From the NCBI GenBank assembly GCA_013044165.1, contig JABEVB010000228.1, forward strand, positions 1 through 32,620: 32,620 nucleotides of DNA. Reading direction: 5' to 3'. This DNA comes from Phycisphaerales bacterium. Lineage in GTDB: Bacteria; Planctomycetota; Phycisphaerae; WQYP01. This document shows positions 23,793-32,514 of the stretch, piece after piece. Position numbers and translations under genes: made by a program. The stretch's first letter is position 1, and every line of letters begins with the position of its first letter. The notes under the pieces were generated by a model that searched no databases, had not been told where the DNA came from, and saw only the letters and a list, made by a program, of their open reading frames with translations.

Positions 23793-24998
23793 ATGCTATT
23801 CTGGACCACCATTAAACTTGCGCTCCGGAGCCTTGCGGCCAACAAGCTCCGCACCCTTTTGACCATGCTGGGAATGATTATCGGCGTTGGCTCGGTGATC
23901 ACCATGCTGGCGCTGGGTCACGGCATGCAGCAGCAGGTGCTCTCAAATATTTCTGCCATGGGTAAAAACCTTCTGGCGGTTCATCCAAAGTGGACGGGTA
24001 CCAACGGCGTAATCAACGCCACGCGAGAAAATCTTACCGTCGGTGACGCCCGGGCGCTGCTGCGCGACGTGCCGCAAATTCGCCGGGTTACCCCTGTGCT
24101 GGGGCAGCGAGAGCAAGTAACCTACCTGAACAAAAACACCAATTGCGAAGTGGTGGGTTGCGCCACGACGCTGCTGGTGGTGCGCAACTACACCATTGCA
24201 AAAGGCCGCATGTTCAACCACTTTGAGACGCGGCTGGAGTCGCATGTCGCGGTGCTGGGGCCGGAAACCGCTTACGATCTTTTCGGCGTGCTTAACCCTA
24301 TCGGCCAGACCATCAATATTGCCGGCAACCAGTTTGAGGTCATCGGAATTCTAAAATCCAAGGGCAGCCGTGGATGGTTTAATCCCGACAATCAGATACT
24401 TATTCCTTACACCACCGGCATGGATCAAATCTTCGGCCGATTTTACCTTGACCACATAGATATGCAGATGGCCGGCAAAGCCAACGTGGAAAAAGTACTC
24501 AATGAGTGCATTTCGGTTCTGCGAAGGCGGCATCATCTGCTTTTTGGCGATCCAAGTGATTTTCATATTTTCAGCCAGGAGCAGCTTCTGCAAACAGTCT
24601 CGCGCGTAACCGAAACGCTTACGCTGTTTTTGGGCGCGGTGGCGGGTATTTCCCTTCTGGTCGGCGGCATCGGCATTATGAATATCATGCTGGTGACGGT
24701 TACTGAACGCACCCGTGAAATCGGCGTGCGCAAGGCCATTGGGGCCTGCAACAGCGATATTCTCCGCCAATTTATGCTCGAAGCGGTGCTCGTAAGCGTC
24801 TTAGGAGGCGCACTTGGAGCAGCGATGGGCGTGGCACTCTCGCATTTTATTCACTTTCAAAAATTCGTGGCTCAGGTGCAAACATCCAACGTCGTCATCG
24901 CCATGAGCATTGCGGCCGGCATCGGCATATTTTTTGGATATTATCCCGCGTGGAGGGCGGCACAACTCAACCCCATAGAGGCTTTGCGCTATGAATAA
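23793..24998 (+). CDS. ABC transporter permease, MacB/FtsX family
   Basis: The product has 401 residues. The N-terminus (IKLALRSLAANKLRTLLTMLGMIIGVGSVITMLALGHG) is the MacB-type first helix. A large periplasmic MacB_PCD domain (about 45-260) follows, then three C-terminal helices with the FtsX signature: LFLGAVAGISLLVGGIGIMNIMLVTVTERTREIGVRKAIGA and AAGIGIFFGYYPAWRAAQLNPIEALRYE. Here the permease is separate from the ATPase, unlike the fused E. coli MacB. It overlaps the next gene by 8 bases, which indicates coupling. No Shine-Dalgarno sequence is obvious near the ATG. Confidence 0.94.
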   Translation: MLFWTTIKLALRSLAANKLRTLLTMLGMIIGVGSVITMLALGHGMQQQVLSNISAMGKNLLAVHPKWTGTNGVINATRENLTVGDARALLRDVPQIRRVTPVLGQREQVTYLNKNTNCEVVGCATTLLVVRNYTIAKGRMFNHFETRLESHVAVLGPETAYDLFGVLNPIGQTINIAGNQFEVIGILKSKGSRGWFNPDNQILIPYTTGMDQIFGRFYLDHIDMQMAGKANVEKVLNECISVLRRRHHLLFGDPSDFHIFSQEQLLQTVSRVTETLTLFLGAVAGISLLVGGIGIMNIMLVTVTERTREIGVRKAIGACNSDILRQFMLEAVLVSVLGGALGAAMGVALSHFIHFQKFVAQVQTSNVVIAMSIAAGIGIFFGYYPAWRAAQLNPIEALRYE

Positions 24999-26667
24999 AC
25001 CAGCGTCGGCGACCCGGCCACAATCTATTATCAGAGCCGCATGTGCCATTGGCCTGGTGGCCGCGAGCACGACCGTCACAAACGCCGTGGCGCCCGCCAC
25101 GGGTAAACCTGCGGCCAGCGCCACGCTGCCCACAGGCAACATCATCGTACCCGCCGGTGGAAGCATGCCCACAGCAAGCCGCGCTACCGCAACGGCGTCG
25201 CAAGCCACAACGCCCATTAAGCTTGGGCTCAACGGCGCCATTTTGCTGGCCCTGCGCCAAAACCCCCAGATACTGGTACAGCGCTATGGCCCCACCCTGG
25301 CGCAAAACGCCATTGAGGCGCAGAGAGCTGTTTACGACCCACAGCTTTCGGCCGGCCTTTCCGGCGGCAACTCACGCGGAGGCTCCTCCGGCGGATACGC
25401 CACAAACAACTCGCTCAATGGTTACTTCAGTGCCCAGCAACTTTTTCCCACCGGAACCACCGTGCAGGCTGGCGTCAACAGCTCGCTTAACAATGCCGAA
25501 ACCAGCGGCGAAAGTGACAGCACCAGTTTGAGCCTTACCGTCACCCAGGCGCTACTCAATGGCGGAAGCATTCAGGCCAATCTTGCCGCCATTCACGAAG
25601 CCGAGCTGGGCCGACGAATTTCCGATTACAACCTTCAGGGGGTGGCGCTCTCGGTTGCCTCGCAGGTGGAGCAAGCCTATTGGAATTACGCCTTGGCCAT
25701 CACCAACATCGGCATCGTACAAGATGCCCTGCGCGTCGCCGAGGAGCAGGAGCAGCAAACCCGCGAACTCATTCGCGTCGGCCGCACCGCCGGCTCGCAG
25801 TTGCCGGCTGCCGTGGCCCAGGTGGCACTGGAACGCGAATCACTCATTAGCGCGCAGGGCAATCTTAAAATCGCCCAGCTCACGCTGCTAAGCCTCATAA
25901 GCCCGCCCCACTCGGCTTTCTGGCGGCATACCGTGATACTCACCAACCTGCCCACTCCTCCGCGCGATTTGCCGGCACCGGTGTCGGCACACGTTAAACT
26001 TGCCCTTAAGCTCAGCCCGCTAATTAATGAGACTCGCCTGCAAATTCAGCAGAATGATCTGCAGGTCGTGCAAACGCGCAATGGTCTTTTGCCCAAACTT
26101 GATGTGTTTATTACGTTGGGAAAAACCGGCTATGCCAACTCGTTTGGTCAAGCCATTGGCAACCTCCATGGCTCGAACTACCAGGCCCTGGCCGGGGTTA
26201 CCTATAACTATCCATTGTTCAACCGGGCCCCACGAGCCGCTTACAACAGTGCTCTGCTCACCCGCGACCAGCAGGAGGCAGCCTTGGCCAACCTGGTACA
26301 GCAGGTGCAGCTTGCGGTACGCAGCGACTACATTGCTACCGAAACCGACCGTGAACAAATCGCCGCCACGCATGCGACAAGTCTTGCCCAAGCCGAGGCT
26401 TTACGAAGTGAAATAGGCCAGTTTCGTGTGGGTGCCACCACCTCACTGCAGGTGGCCGTCGCTCAAAACAACCTGCTCTCCGCGAAGCTCGCCGAGGCCC
26501 AGGCCGTCGTTGCCTACCTCAACGCCCGCTCCCAGCTTTACCTGGAAGAAGGCTCCCTGCTGGAAAGGCATGGCGTTGCGTCGCCCGGCTCTGTACCTCT
26601 GCACATCTCCGGCCCGAGCTGGCTGCGCCGCTGGCCCGACGGCTACTTTGCCGGTCCGGTGAAATAA
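24991..26667 (+). CDS. TolC-family outer membrane efflux channel
   Basis: The product has 558 residues. A signal peptide (IIRAACAIGLVAASTTVTNAVA) is followed by a Thr/Ala-rich linker to about 70. Two repeated OEP domains follow. The first runs from LGLNGAILLALRQNPQILVQRYGPTLAQNAIEAQRAVYDPQL to about 300, with SLTVTQALLNGG. The second contains NLHGSNYQALAGVTYNYPLFNRAPRAAYNSALLTRDQQEAALANLVQQVQLAV and AEALRSEIGQFRVGATTSLQVAVAQNNLLSA. These are the helical-barrel signatures of TolC-like proteins. It completes a MacAB-TolC-type tripartite exporter; the substrate (macrolide, peptide, lipid or polymer) is unknown. The ATG overlaps the permease stop. Confidence 0.93.
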   Translation: MNKPASATRPQSIIRAACAIGLVAASTTVTNAVAPATGKPAASATLPTGNIIVPAGGSMPTASRATATASQATTPIKLGLNGAILLALRQNPQILVQRYGPTLAQNAIEAQRAVYDPQLSAGLSGGNSRGGSSGGYATNNSLNGYFSAQQLFPTGTTVQAGVNSSLNNAETSGESDSTSLSLTVTQALLNGGSIQANLAAIHEAELGRRISDYNLQGVALSVASQVEQAYWNYALAITNIGIVQDALRVAEEQEQQTRELIRVGRTAGSQLPAAVAQVALERESLISAQGNLKIAQLTLLSLISPPHSAFWRHTVILTNLPTPPRDLPAPVSAHVKLALKLSPLINETRLQIQQNDLQVVQTRNGLLPKLDVFITLGKTGYANSFGQAIGNLHGSNYQALAGVTYNYPLFNRAPRAAYNSALLTRDQQEAALANLVQQVQLAVRSDYIATETDREQIAATHATSLAQAEALRSEIGQFRVGATTSLQVAVAQNNLLSAKLAEAQAVVAYLNARSQLYLEEGSLLERHGVASPGSVPLHISGPSWLRRWPDGYFAGPVK

Positions 26668-26709
26668 CCGGCGCTAACTCTCTAAGCGACGTTGAACGCA
26701 TCTGTGCGG

Positions 26710-28593
26710 CTAACCTCGCCGAAGAGGCGCGGAACGATTTGACGGGGTTATAGACTTGGCCGCACCACCGCGACTCTTTTTGTGTCCAGTGATCGGAGCC
26801 ATTTTAACTGTGTCCGGCTTATGCGCAGGGCGTGATACTTGTTGTACCGCGGCCTGCCCGGTCTGCAGCAATTCCTGCGCCTGGCGCAGCGATGTTTCTG
26901 TAACCGCTTTGCCGGTGATCATTTCGGCGAGTTCGCGTACGCGGCCGTCGCCTTCCAGCGGGCTGACCCGCGTAAAGCTTTCGCCGCCGCTCACTTCTTT
27001 GCGTATGGACAAATGCCGCTGCGCAAAGGCAGCTATCTGCGGCAAGTGCGTGATGCATAAAATTTGGCAGCCCTGGGCCAGATGGCTGAGTTTTTCGCCA
27101 ATAACCCCGCCCATGCGGCCGCCCACATTGGCGTCAATTTCATCGAACACCAACACGCTGACGCGATCGCCATGGGCAAGAATTGTTTTAAGCGCCAGCA
27201 TCACACGCGATAGTTCGCCACCGCTGGCGATTTTTCGCAGCGGCCGCGCGGGCTGCCCTGGGTTGGGCGCTATCATAAACTCTACGCTCTCCAAACCACC
27301 CGGAGATGCAAAACGCTCGGTAGTACCCACAGCCGGACCCGCCACCGATCTTCCGCTCGAAGCCGCATTTGCCTCGGCGGCAACCGGGCTGAACTCCACG
27401 AGAAATTGCGCCTCTTTCATGCCCAGGTCGGCAAGCTGTTGATGCACCAGGGGCGCAAGCTTTTTGGCCGCATCATGCCGCTTTTTTGACAGCGTGCGGC
27501 CCAACTCTTCCATTTGCTTTTCGAGCGATGCCACCTGCCGGGCCAACTCCGTTACGTCGGCGTTTTGACGGCGAAGCGTTTCAAGCTGCGTGCCGACAGC
27601 TTGCCGAAACTCCAGCAGATCGTTGAGCGTGCCATTGGACCCGCAATACTTGCCGATGAGGCGATACAGCAAGTTCAATCGCTGGGTGGCGGCGGCAAGT
27701 TCTTCGGGGTCAATATCCAGCTTGTCTATATGGCGTCGCAGCGAAAAGGCGGCATCATCGAGCGTTATGGTTGCATCTTTAATCTGGCCGGCAACCTCGG
27801 TCAGGCCCGCATCAAGTTCGGTCAGTTCCAGCAATACCGCCGCGATGGTTTTCAGCCGGCCGATTACGGCCCCCTCATCTTCATAAAGCGCGGCATACGC
27901 GCCACTTGCATGCGATTTTATTTTTTCGACATTGGCCAGCATGCGCTGGCGGCTAACAAGTGGTTCAAGCTCGCCTGCGGTACACTGCGCTTCGTCTATT
28001 TCCGCAAGCTGAAACTCGCACAGTTCCATCTGCTGGCGACGAAGCGTCTGGGCACCCTCAAGTTCAGCAAGGGTGGCGGCGACCTGCCGGCGCTGGGCAT
28101 GCAGGGCGGCAAATCGTGCAGCCGCATCTCCGGAGGCGGCGAAGTCGTCGAGCACAGCGAGCTGATTAACCGGCTTAAGCAGAAACTGCGCATCATGCTG
28201 ACCATGGATGTCCGCCAGGGCCTCGCCGATGATTTTGAGCGCCTGACCTGAAATAGGCGTGCCATTAATTGAAGCGCTGGTGCGGCCGCTTTCAAAGATG
28301 CGCCGCGCCAGCACGATTTCCGGCTCGGCCGCAAGAGGAATATCGGCGGCCTGCGAGAGTCGGGCGCGTATAGCGGCGCTCTCGAGGTAAAACACGCCGG
28401 TGACACGGGCTTCGGCGGCTCCGGGCCGCAGCATATTCTGCGGCGACTTAAGGCCCAATAGAATTTCCAAAGCGCCGATGACCAGGCTTTTGCCTGCGCC
28501 GGTTTGTCCGGTAAAGCAATTCAGACCGGGGCTTAATTCCACAACAGCATCGGCAATGATGGCAAGATTGGAAATATGAAGTTCACGAAGCAT
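26710..28593 (-). CDS. recN: DNA repair protein RecN
   Basis: The product is 627 residues from ATG 28593, slightly longer than usual because of a basic Lys/Ser/Ala C-terminal tail. RecN is an SMC-like ATPase acting on double-strand breaks. It starts MLRELHISNLAIIADAVVELSPGLN, then Walker A GQTGAGKS (29-36). The central part is coiled coil (LEGAQTLRRQQMELCEFQLAEIDEAQ; RQVASLEKQMEELGRTLSKKR). The C-terminal head has IASGGELSRVMLALK (signature) and SVLVFDEIDANVGGRMG (Walker B). Lead-in residues before MLREL were excluded because the family starts there. It converges on the export operon, 42 bases apart. Confidence 0.96.
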   Translation of the reverse strand: MLRELHISNLAIIADAVVELSPGLNCFTGQTGAGKSLVIGALEILLGLKSPQNMLRPGAAEARVTGVFYLESAAIRARLSQAADIPLAAEPEIVLARRIFESGRTSASINGTPISGQALKIIGEALADIHGQHDAQFLLKPVNQLAVLDDFAASGDAAARFAALHAQRRQVAATLAELEGAQTLRRQQMELCEFQLAEIDEAQCTAGELEPLVSRQRMLANVEKIKSHASGAYAALYEDEGAVIGRLKTIAAVLLELTELDAGLTEVAGQIKDATITLDDAAFSLRRHIDKLDIDPEELAAATQRLNLLYRLIGKYCGSNGTLNDLLEFRQAVGTQLETLRRQNADVTELARQVASLEKQMEELGRTLSKKRHDAAKKLAPLVHQQLADLGMKEAQFLVEFSPVAAEANAASSGRSVAGPAVGTTERFASPGGLESVEFMIAPNPGQPARPLRKIASGGELSRVMLALKTILAHGDRVSVLVFDEIDANVGGRMGGVIGEKLSHLAQGCQILCITHLPQIAAFAQRHLSIRKEVSGGESFTRVSPLEGDGRVRELAEMITGKAVTETSLRQAQELLQTGQAAVQQVSRPAHKPDTVKMAPITGHKKSRGGAAKSITPSNRSAPLRRG

Positions 28594-28880
28594 AATCACC
28601 CAGCGCAAGGTCGGTGCGAGATTATACCGCGAACCAAACACCAATGCTGCCCGGCGCCAAAAACGCTCCAGCCATTACCAGGCGGAGCAACCAACCGCCG
28701 AGATGCCCGGAGGGCAGCGTCTGGCACACAGTTGCGAGCCAGGTCAGATGTGTGTTAGCGGTTGCGTTTTGGAAAACATATGATCAGGGAAGGGAGCTGA
28801 AGGACCAATTGCTTCCGGCATTTTGCATCTTCATTCCGGCAAGATTGCTGTCAAAATCAATGTCCTCTCCGGTACGCCGC

Positions 28881-29303
28881 TCAACTCGCAGGCGGTTGAT
28901 AGGTGATAAGCCGCAGTCTTATGGTTGTCTGAAAAACTTCCAGGTTTTGTGAATTGTGCGCGGCCAAATCCACGCGCGAGGCCCCGGTTTGCTCGCACAG
29001 CAGCAGCATGCCCGACGAGAGGGTAAACGCAGCGCCGTCAAAGAGCGCGGTCAACGCATCGCCCAGCGACAGTGTTTGCTCCATGGAGGCGGCCGCAAGC
29101 GTCAAGTCAATATCCACTGTCTCGCAAGCAGCGCCGCCAAATGCGTGCGCGGTAATCTGCTCCACCCTGCTGATTGTCAACACCGGCAGGCCAACGCCTT
29201 CGGGCGCTGGCGTTACAAATACCTGCGCCGCGCCGCCCAGCAACTGCGCCAGGACCGCACTCGCGGCAATGCGCGCTACAACCGCTTGAATAATTGCCTG
29301 CAT
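28881..29303 (-). CDS. DUF3168 phage tail completion protein (GTA g8-like)
   Basis: The product is 140 residues from ATG 29303, with AAAGG upstream. The pattern fits DUF3168: IIQAVVARIAASAVLAQLLGGAAQVFVTPAPEGVGLPVLTISRVEQ, a T-V-D-I-D-L strand, then LGDALTALFDGAAFTLSSGMLLLCEQTGASRVDL and a closing strand IRLRLITYQP. In HK97-like phages and in the Rhodobacter GTA (g8) this protein follows the head closure protein and joins the tail to the connector. It is the last gene of the three-gene cassette. The 287 bases between it and recN hold no recognisable gene, in particular no tail tube gene. Confidence 0.78.
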   Translation of the reverse strand: MQAIIQAVVARIAASAVLAQLLGGAAQVFVTPAPEGVGLPVLTISRVEQITAHAFGGAACETVDIDLTLAAASMEQTLSLGDALTALFDGAAFTLSSGMLLLCEQTGASRVDLAAHNSQNLEVFQTTIRLRLITYQPPAS

Positions 29304-29362
29304 CCGCAACCTTTCAAAAAGCACACCCGAGCCGCCGCTTGCAGCGATTGGGGCCTATGCGA

Positions 29363-29698
29363 TCAACCAGCCTGCGGCTCGAGCCGCTCGACAAAAACGG
29401 CCCAGCCGCTGTCGCGATCACCTAAATTTTCGGTATGCCGCACCTGATAGTAATACACGCCGTCAAAAATACGGTCGCCAAGTTCGGCGGCAAGACTCTG
29501 CGGCGTAAGCACCACATGTGAGACCGCAGTTTGGCGCCGGGGCAGCCGAACCAAGTTCTGTCCGTGCAGCGTCAGGATGGTCGCAGGCACGTCGGCAAAC
29601 AGCGTGGTCCAAACCCGCGCTACGCCGCCCATACCATCGGCGGCGGGGGTAGAGCGCTGCAGGCTTATTTGCCGACGGCACAGCAAAAACAAACTCAT
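29363..29698 (-). CDS. Phage head closure/head-tail joining protein (SPP1 gp16/GTA g7-like)
   Basis: The product is 111 residues from ATG 29698, which overlaps the stop of the connector gene (ATGA). It begins with a basic strand region (LLCRRQISLQRSTPAADGMGGVARVWTTLFADVPATILTL). It continues with the strand order of the Phage_H_T_join family: QTAVSHVVLTPQSLAAELGDRIFDGVYYYQVRHTENL and a final AVFVERLEPQ. Length and neighbours agree with a head closure protein that plugs the connector. It is followed after 59 bases by the DUF3168 gene. Confidence 0.75.
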   Translation of the reverse strand: MSLFLLCRRQISLQRSTPAADGMGGVARVWTTLFADVPATILTLHGQNLVRLPRRQTAVSHVVLTPQSLAAELGDRIFDGVYYYQVRHTENLGDRDSGWAVFVERLEPQAG

Positions 29699-30525
29699 AC
29701 AATGACTTCCTGCCAAGGCAGCAGCAAATGACGAATTTCCGGCGTGATAATTAAATCGCCTGCGCGCGTTACATACTCGTAACCGACGGTTTTGCCCTGC
29801 GATTCGCGCAGCTTGGTCAAATCGCTCTGATTAATCAGGTTGCCCACCGCCAACGCTACGGCCAGTTGAACGTCCGCCGGCGGCAGTAAGCCGGTTATCT
29901 GGCAATTCGCCGCATGTGCCTGGGCAAATACTGCCGTCAGGCTGCCGTTCTGTACCGCCTGCACGGTTACTGTTTCGGTATTGGACAAGCCGGGGTCTAC
30001 CGTCAGCACGGTGCCGGCGGAAATGCTCCACGATTGATGCTGTGTGATGCCCGCAACAGCGCTGACGGGCACGGTGGCTGGCCCCGGGCTGATGGCGGCC
30101 TGGGCAGCAACCAAAAAGCCCCAGCCGGCGGTGTAGTCTACCTGTATGGCGTCAAGCCCCCATGCCGGAAACCCCGCGCCACCATACCAGTCATAAAATG
30201 AGCCACCGGCATTGGGCGCAAACGAAATGCGCCCCAACTCGGAACGCACATCAAAACTCGCACCGTCATACACACGCGGGTTAGGCCCGGTGGGGTAAAG
30301 CGTCACCGAGTTGATTGCAAGAATGGGCCGATGCCGCACAAGGAGCGCCGGCTGGTCAATTGCGTCATAAAGCTCAATGTAGCGATCCGGTGCAAAGGGT
30401 TGCCGACAGAACTGCTCCACCGCCGCGCTGGCTGCGGTAATCAGGCTCGCAAGCATTGGCGTCGAAATGGCGCCTGCGGCTTTTACAACATTAAGCACAT
30501 AGTCCTGGGTTACCAAATCGGCCAT
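29695..30525 (-). CDS. Phage head-tail connector protein (gp6/phiE125 gp8-like, GTA g6-like)
   Basis: The product has 276 residues. The N-terminal helices ISTPMLASLITAASAAVEQFCRQPFAPDRYIELYD and the following HRPILAINSVTLY are typical of the gp6/phiE125 gp8 connector family. A middle beta insert (about 150-215: TVPVSAVAGITQHQSWSISAGTVLTVDPGLSN) makes it longer than minimal HK97 gp6. The C-terminal part (PPADVQLAVALAVGNLINQSDLTKLRESQGKTVGYEYV) is the conserved helical bundle. In virions a ring of these subunits sits under the portal. The gene that would normally precede it (capsid) is 15 kb away on the other strand. It is divergent from the DksA-like gene. Confidence 0.82.
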   Translation of the reverse strand: MADLVTQDYVLNVVKAAGAISTPMLASLITAASAAVEQFCRQPFAPDRYIELYDAIDQPALLVRHRPILAINSVTLYPTGPNPRVYDGASFDVRSELGRISFAPNAGGSFYDWYGGAGFPAWGLDAIQVDYTAGWGFLVAAQAAISPGPATVPVSAVAGITQHQSWSISAGTVLTVDPGLSNTETVTVQAVQNGSLTAVFAQAHAANCQITGLLPPADVQLAVALAVGNLINQSDLTKLRESQGKTVGYEYVTRAGDLIITPEIRHLLLPWQEVIV

Positions 30526-30748
30526 GGCATTCCGTTAGGCCGCGTATGCGGGCCATGCCGGCTGCAGAAATCGCCACCGGGGCGTTCGTGGCTGCGGCCA
30601 TTTATAAAAAACAGACGGTTTGACTCGATGCCAACAAGCCGATATTCTCTCTAATCTTAACTTTTCTTGCCGGGATGGATGGCGCAGCGGCAGAAAAGCG
30701 TGACTATGACTATCGCGCCAAGCTCAAAAATCGTTCACGGGAGCCACA

Positions 30749-31429
30749 ATGGCGGTAACAAAGGCAAGGTCCGGTAAAAAACGCTCTGGTTCCGCTCGCA
30801 AGGCGGTAAAAACCCCCGTCAAACCCGCTAAGAAGGCGAAATCTAAGGTTAAATCGGTCCGCAGGGCGGCCTCACAGCCGCGGCTGACCAAGCCCGGCAA
30901 AGCCACCAGAACTGCAGCCAAGGCCCCTGCCGCCATCAATGGCAGCCGGGGCAAGGCACACAGCGCACCTGTGGCCCAGACCAACGGCCAAGCCGTCAAG
31001 GCAACCAAGCTCAGCAAGAGCGAGCTTGAACACTTTCGGATGTTGCTGCTCGAAAAACGCCGCGAACTCCTCGGCGACGTCGGCTCAATGGAAAGCGAAG
31101 CCTTTAAGCATACCGGCGGAAACACCAGCAGCCCCATGCACATGGCGGATGTTGGAACCGACAATTTTGAGCAGGAGTTTACCCTCAACCTCCTTGAGAG
31201 CGATCGCAAACTGCTTCGTGAAATTTCCGAAGCTCTTGCCCGCATTGATGGCGGCACCTATGGCATCTGCGAAGGCACCGGGCAACCCATTGCCAAGGCG
31301 CGGCTTGAAGCCACCCCCTGGACCAAATACTGCATCGAATACGCCCGCATGCTTGAACAAGGCCTGCTTCCACGCTTCGGCGAAAGCGAGGAGCGCAGCG
31401 AAGAATCCAACGACGACGAGGAAGATTAA
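30749..31429 (+). CDS. DksA/TraR-type regulator with histone-like tail and incomplete zinc finger
   Basis: The product has 226 residues. Residues 1-85 are a Lys/Ala/Pro-rich histone H1-like tail (KAVKTPVKPAKKAKSKVKSV). The DksA-like part begins LSKSELEHFRMLLLEKRRELLGDV (88-111), with DNFEQEFTLNLLESDRKLLREI and RIDGGTYGICEGTGQPIAKARLEATPWTKYCIEYAR. The usual CxxC...CxxC finger is CxxT (Cys174/Thr177) and CxxY (Cys195/Tyr198), so zinc is probably not bound by four Cys. An acidic tail ends the protein. DksA proteins bind RNA polymerase in the secondary channel; a DNA-binding role for the tail is inferred. GGGAG precedes the ATG. lspA follows 52 bases later. Confidence 0.88.
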   Translation: MAVTKARSGKKRSGSARKAVKTPVKPAKKAKSKVKSVRRAASQPRLTKPGKATRTAAKAPAAINGSRGKAHSAPVAQTNGQAVKATKLSKSELEHFRMLLLEKRRELLGDVGSMESEAFKHTGGNTSSPMHMADVGTDNFEQEFTLNLLESDRKLLREISEALARIDGGTYGICEGTGQPIAKARLEATPWTKYCIEYARMLEQGLLPRFGESEERSEESNDDEED

Positions 31430-31481
31430 CCTGCACGCTGCCGCCGCATCGGAGATCTTTTTCTTCAGTATCGGATGACTC

Positions 31482-32021
31482 ATGGTGAATGTCGCGGCCG
31501 AAGACTCTACCACTCCAGCCACCCCAATGCCCGCTGTTAAATCGCCTGCGGCGTGGGCTCGCTTTGTTTTGGTCGGGATCTGTGGCGTTGCCGCGGACCT
31601 CTGGACAAAACATCTCGCCTTTGCCCGGCTGGGTTACGGCCCCAACGCGCGGCGCGTTGTGCTCGTGCCGCACCTGCTGCGCCTCGAAACCACGCTCAAT
31701 GGCGGTGCCGTTTTTGGCATGGGACAGGGCCTTTCGCTGGTATTTGTGATTGTCAGCCTGGTCGCCTTGGCCTTTGTGGTATACGTTTTTATGACCAGCA
31801 CCCGACGCCAGTGGGCTTTGCATATTGCGCTGGGCCTTATTATGGCCGGTGCGATCGGCAACCTTTACGATCGCGTGTTTAACCATGGCCTGGTCCGCGA
31901 TTTTATTCACCTGCAATACTGGCGATGGATATTTAACCTCGCCGACGCAATGCTCTGCATCGGCGTGCCCCTGCTGATACTTAGCTGGCTTAGAAATCCA
32001 CCCAATGGCCGTGGCAAATAG
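31482..32021 (+). CDS. lspA: Lipoprotein signal peptidase (signal peptidase II)
   Basis: The product has 179 residues. It has four transmembrane helices (FVLVGICGVAADLWTKHLAF; LSLVFVIVSLVALAFVVYVF; ALHIALGLIMAGAIGN; IFNLADAMLCIGVPLLILSW). Family motifs are TLNGGAVFG (71-79), GAIGNLYDR (123-131) and the two catalytic aspartates Asp140 (VRDFI) and Asp155 (FNLADA). It cleaves prolipoprotein signal peptides in the inner membrane; the lipoprotein at 15609 is a possible substrate. The N-terminal 20 polar residues are longer than usual, and no clear Shine-Dalgarno sequence precedes the ATG, so a later start is not excluded. Confidence 0.94.
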   Translation: MVNVAAEDSTTPATPMPAVKSPAAWARFVLVGICGVAADLWTKHLAFARLGYGPNARRVVLVPHLLRLETTLNGGAVFGMGQGLSLVFVIVSLVALAFVVYVFMTSTRRQWALHIALGLIMAGAIGNLYDRVFNHGLVRDFIHLQYWRWIFNLADAMLCIGVPLLILSWLRNPPNGRGK

Positions 32022-32078
32022 CAGTTGCCGCCTACATATTGCAAATGCCACTTTGATATCACCAATCAAAGCTTTTGC

Positions 32079-32103
32079 CCCGGTGGCCGTCAACCGCACC
32101 GGG
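32079..32103 (+). terminator. Candidate terminator hairpin after lspA
   Basis: CCCGGTG (32079-32085) and CACCGGG (32097-32103) form a 7-base stem with an 11-base loop, followed by TGATTTTA. The T-tract is short, so this is moderate evidence. Confidence 0.45.
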
Positions 32104-32190
32104 TGATTTTACCCTGGCTCGCGCGCAGCAGGAGCGTCCTGTCAATCATCATGAAACCAGAGTTGATCGGCTGAGCGTCGCTGTGATCGC

Positions 32191-32493
32191 TCACGTCACG
32201 CTCGCCACCAGACCTTTTCTGGCACACGCTTGGGACGCCCATGCGGCAGGTGTGGGGGACGCTGTGGCATTCTGTCGCGGCAATAAGTTTGGAGGATCAT
32301 CGGCATGTACTCTTCGCATCAGCACATTGATGCGCCTCGCATAATGCTCGATCGAAAACTCTTTTGCACGCTGCTGTGCCGCCTGCCCCATCGCCAACCG
32401 CAGGTGCCGGTTGCCCGCCAATTTAAGCACAAAGATGTTCTCTTGTTTGTCAAACCAATCTTTTTGGATCTCGTGCTCATGTTGGGTCCTCGG
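32191..32493 (-). pseudogene. Remnant of the C-terminus of a GT4-type glycosyltransferase
   Basis: The open frame after the TAA at 32494-32496 reads DWFDKQENIFVLKLAGNRH, then LRLAMGQAAQQRAKEFSIEHYARRINVLMRRV. The second part is the usual end of family-4 glycosyltransferases (hydrophobic helix, RxxMGxxAxxxxxxxFS, then xxxARxxxxLY). The catalytic core is missing and there is no ATG; GTG 32430 is the only likely start codon. About 40 residues of non-family sequence follow to the stop. A decayed fragment is the simplest reading. Confidence 0.45.
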
Positions 32494-32514
32494 TTAAGTT
32501 CGCGATGTTCGGGT

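Noticed and set aside
31185-32099. Minus-strand open frame of 304 codons
   Set aside because: It is antisense to the DksA-like and lspA genes; its His/Arg/Cys-rich composition is typical of a shadow frame.
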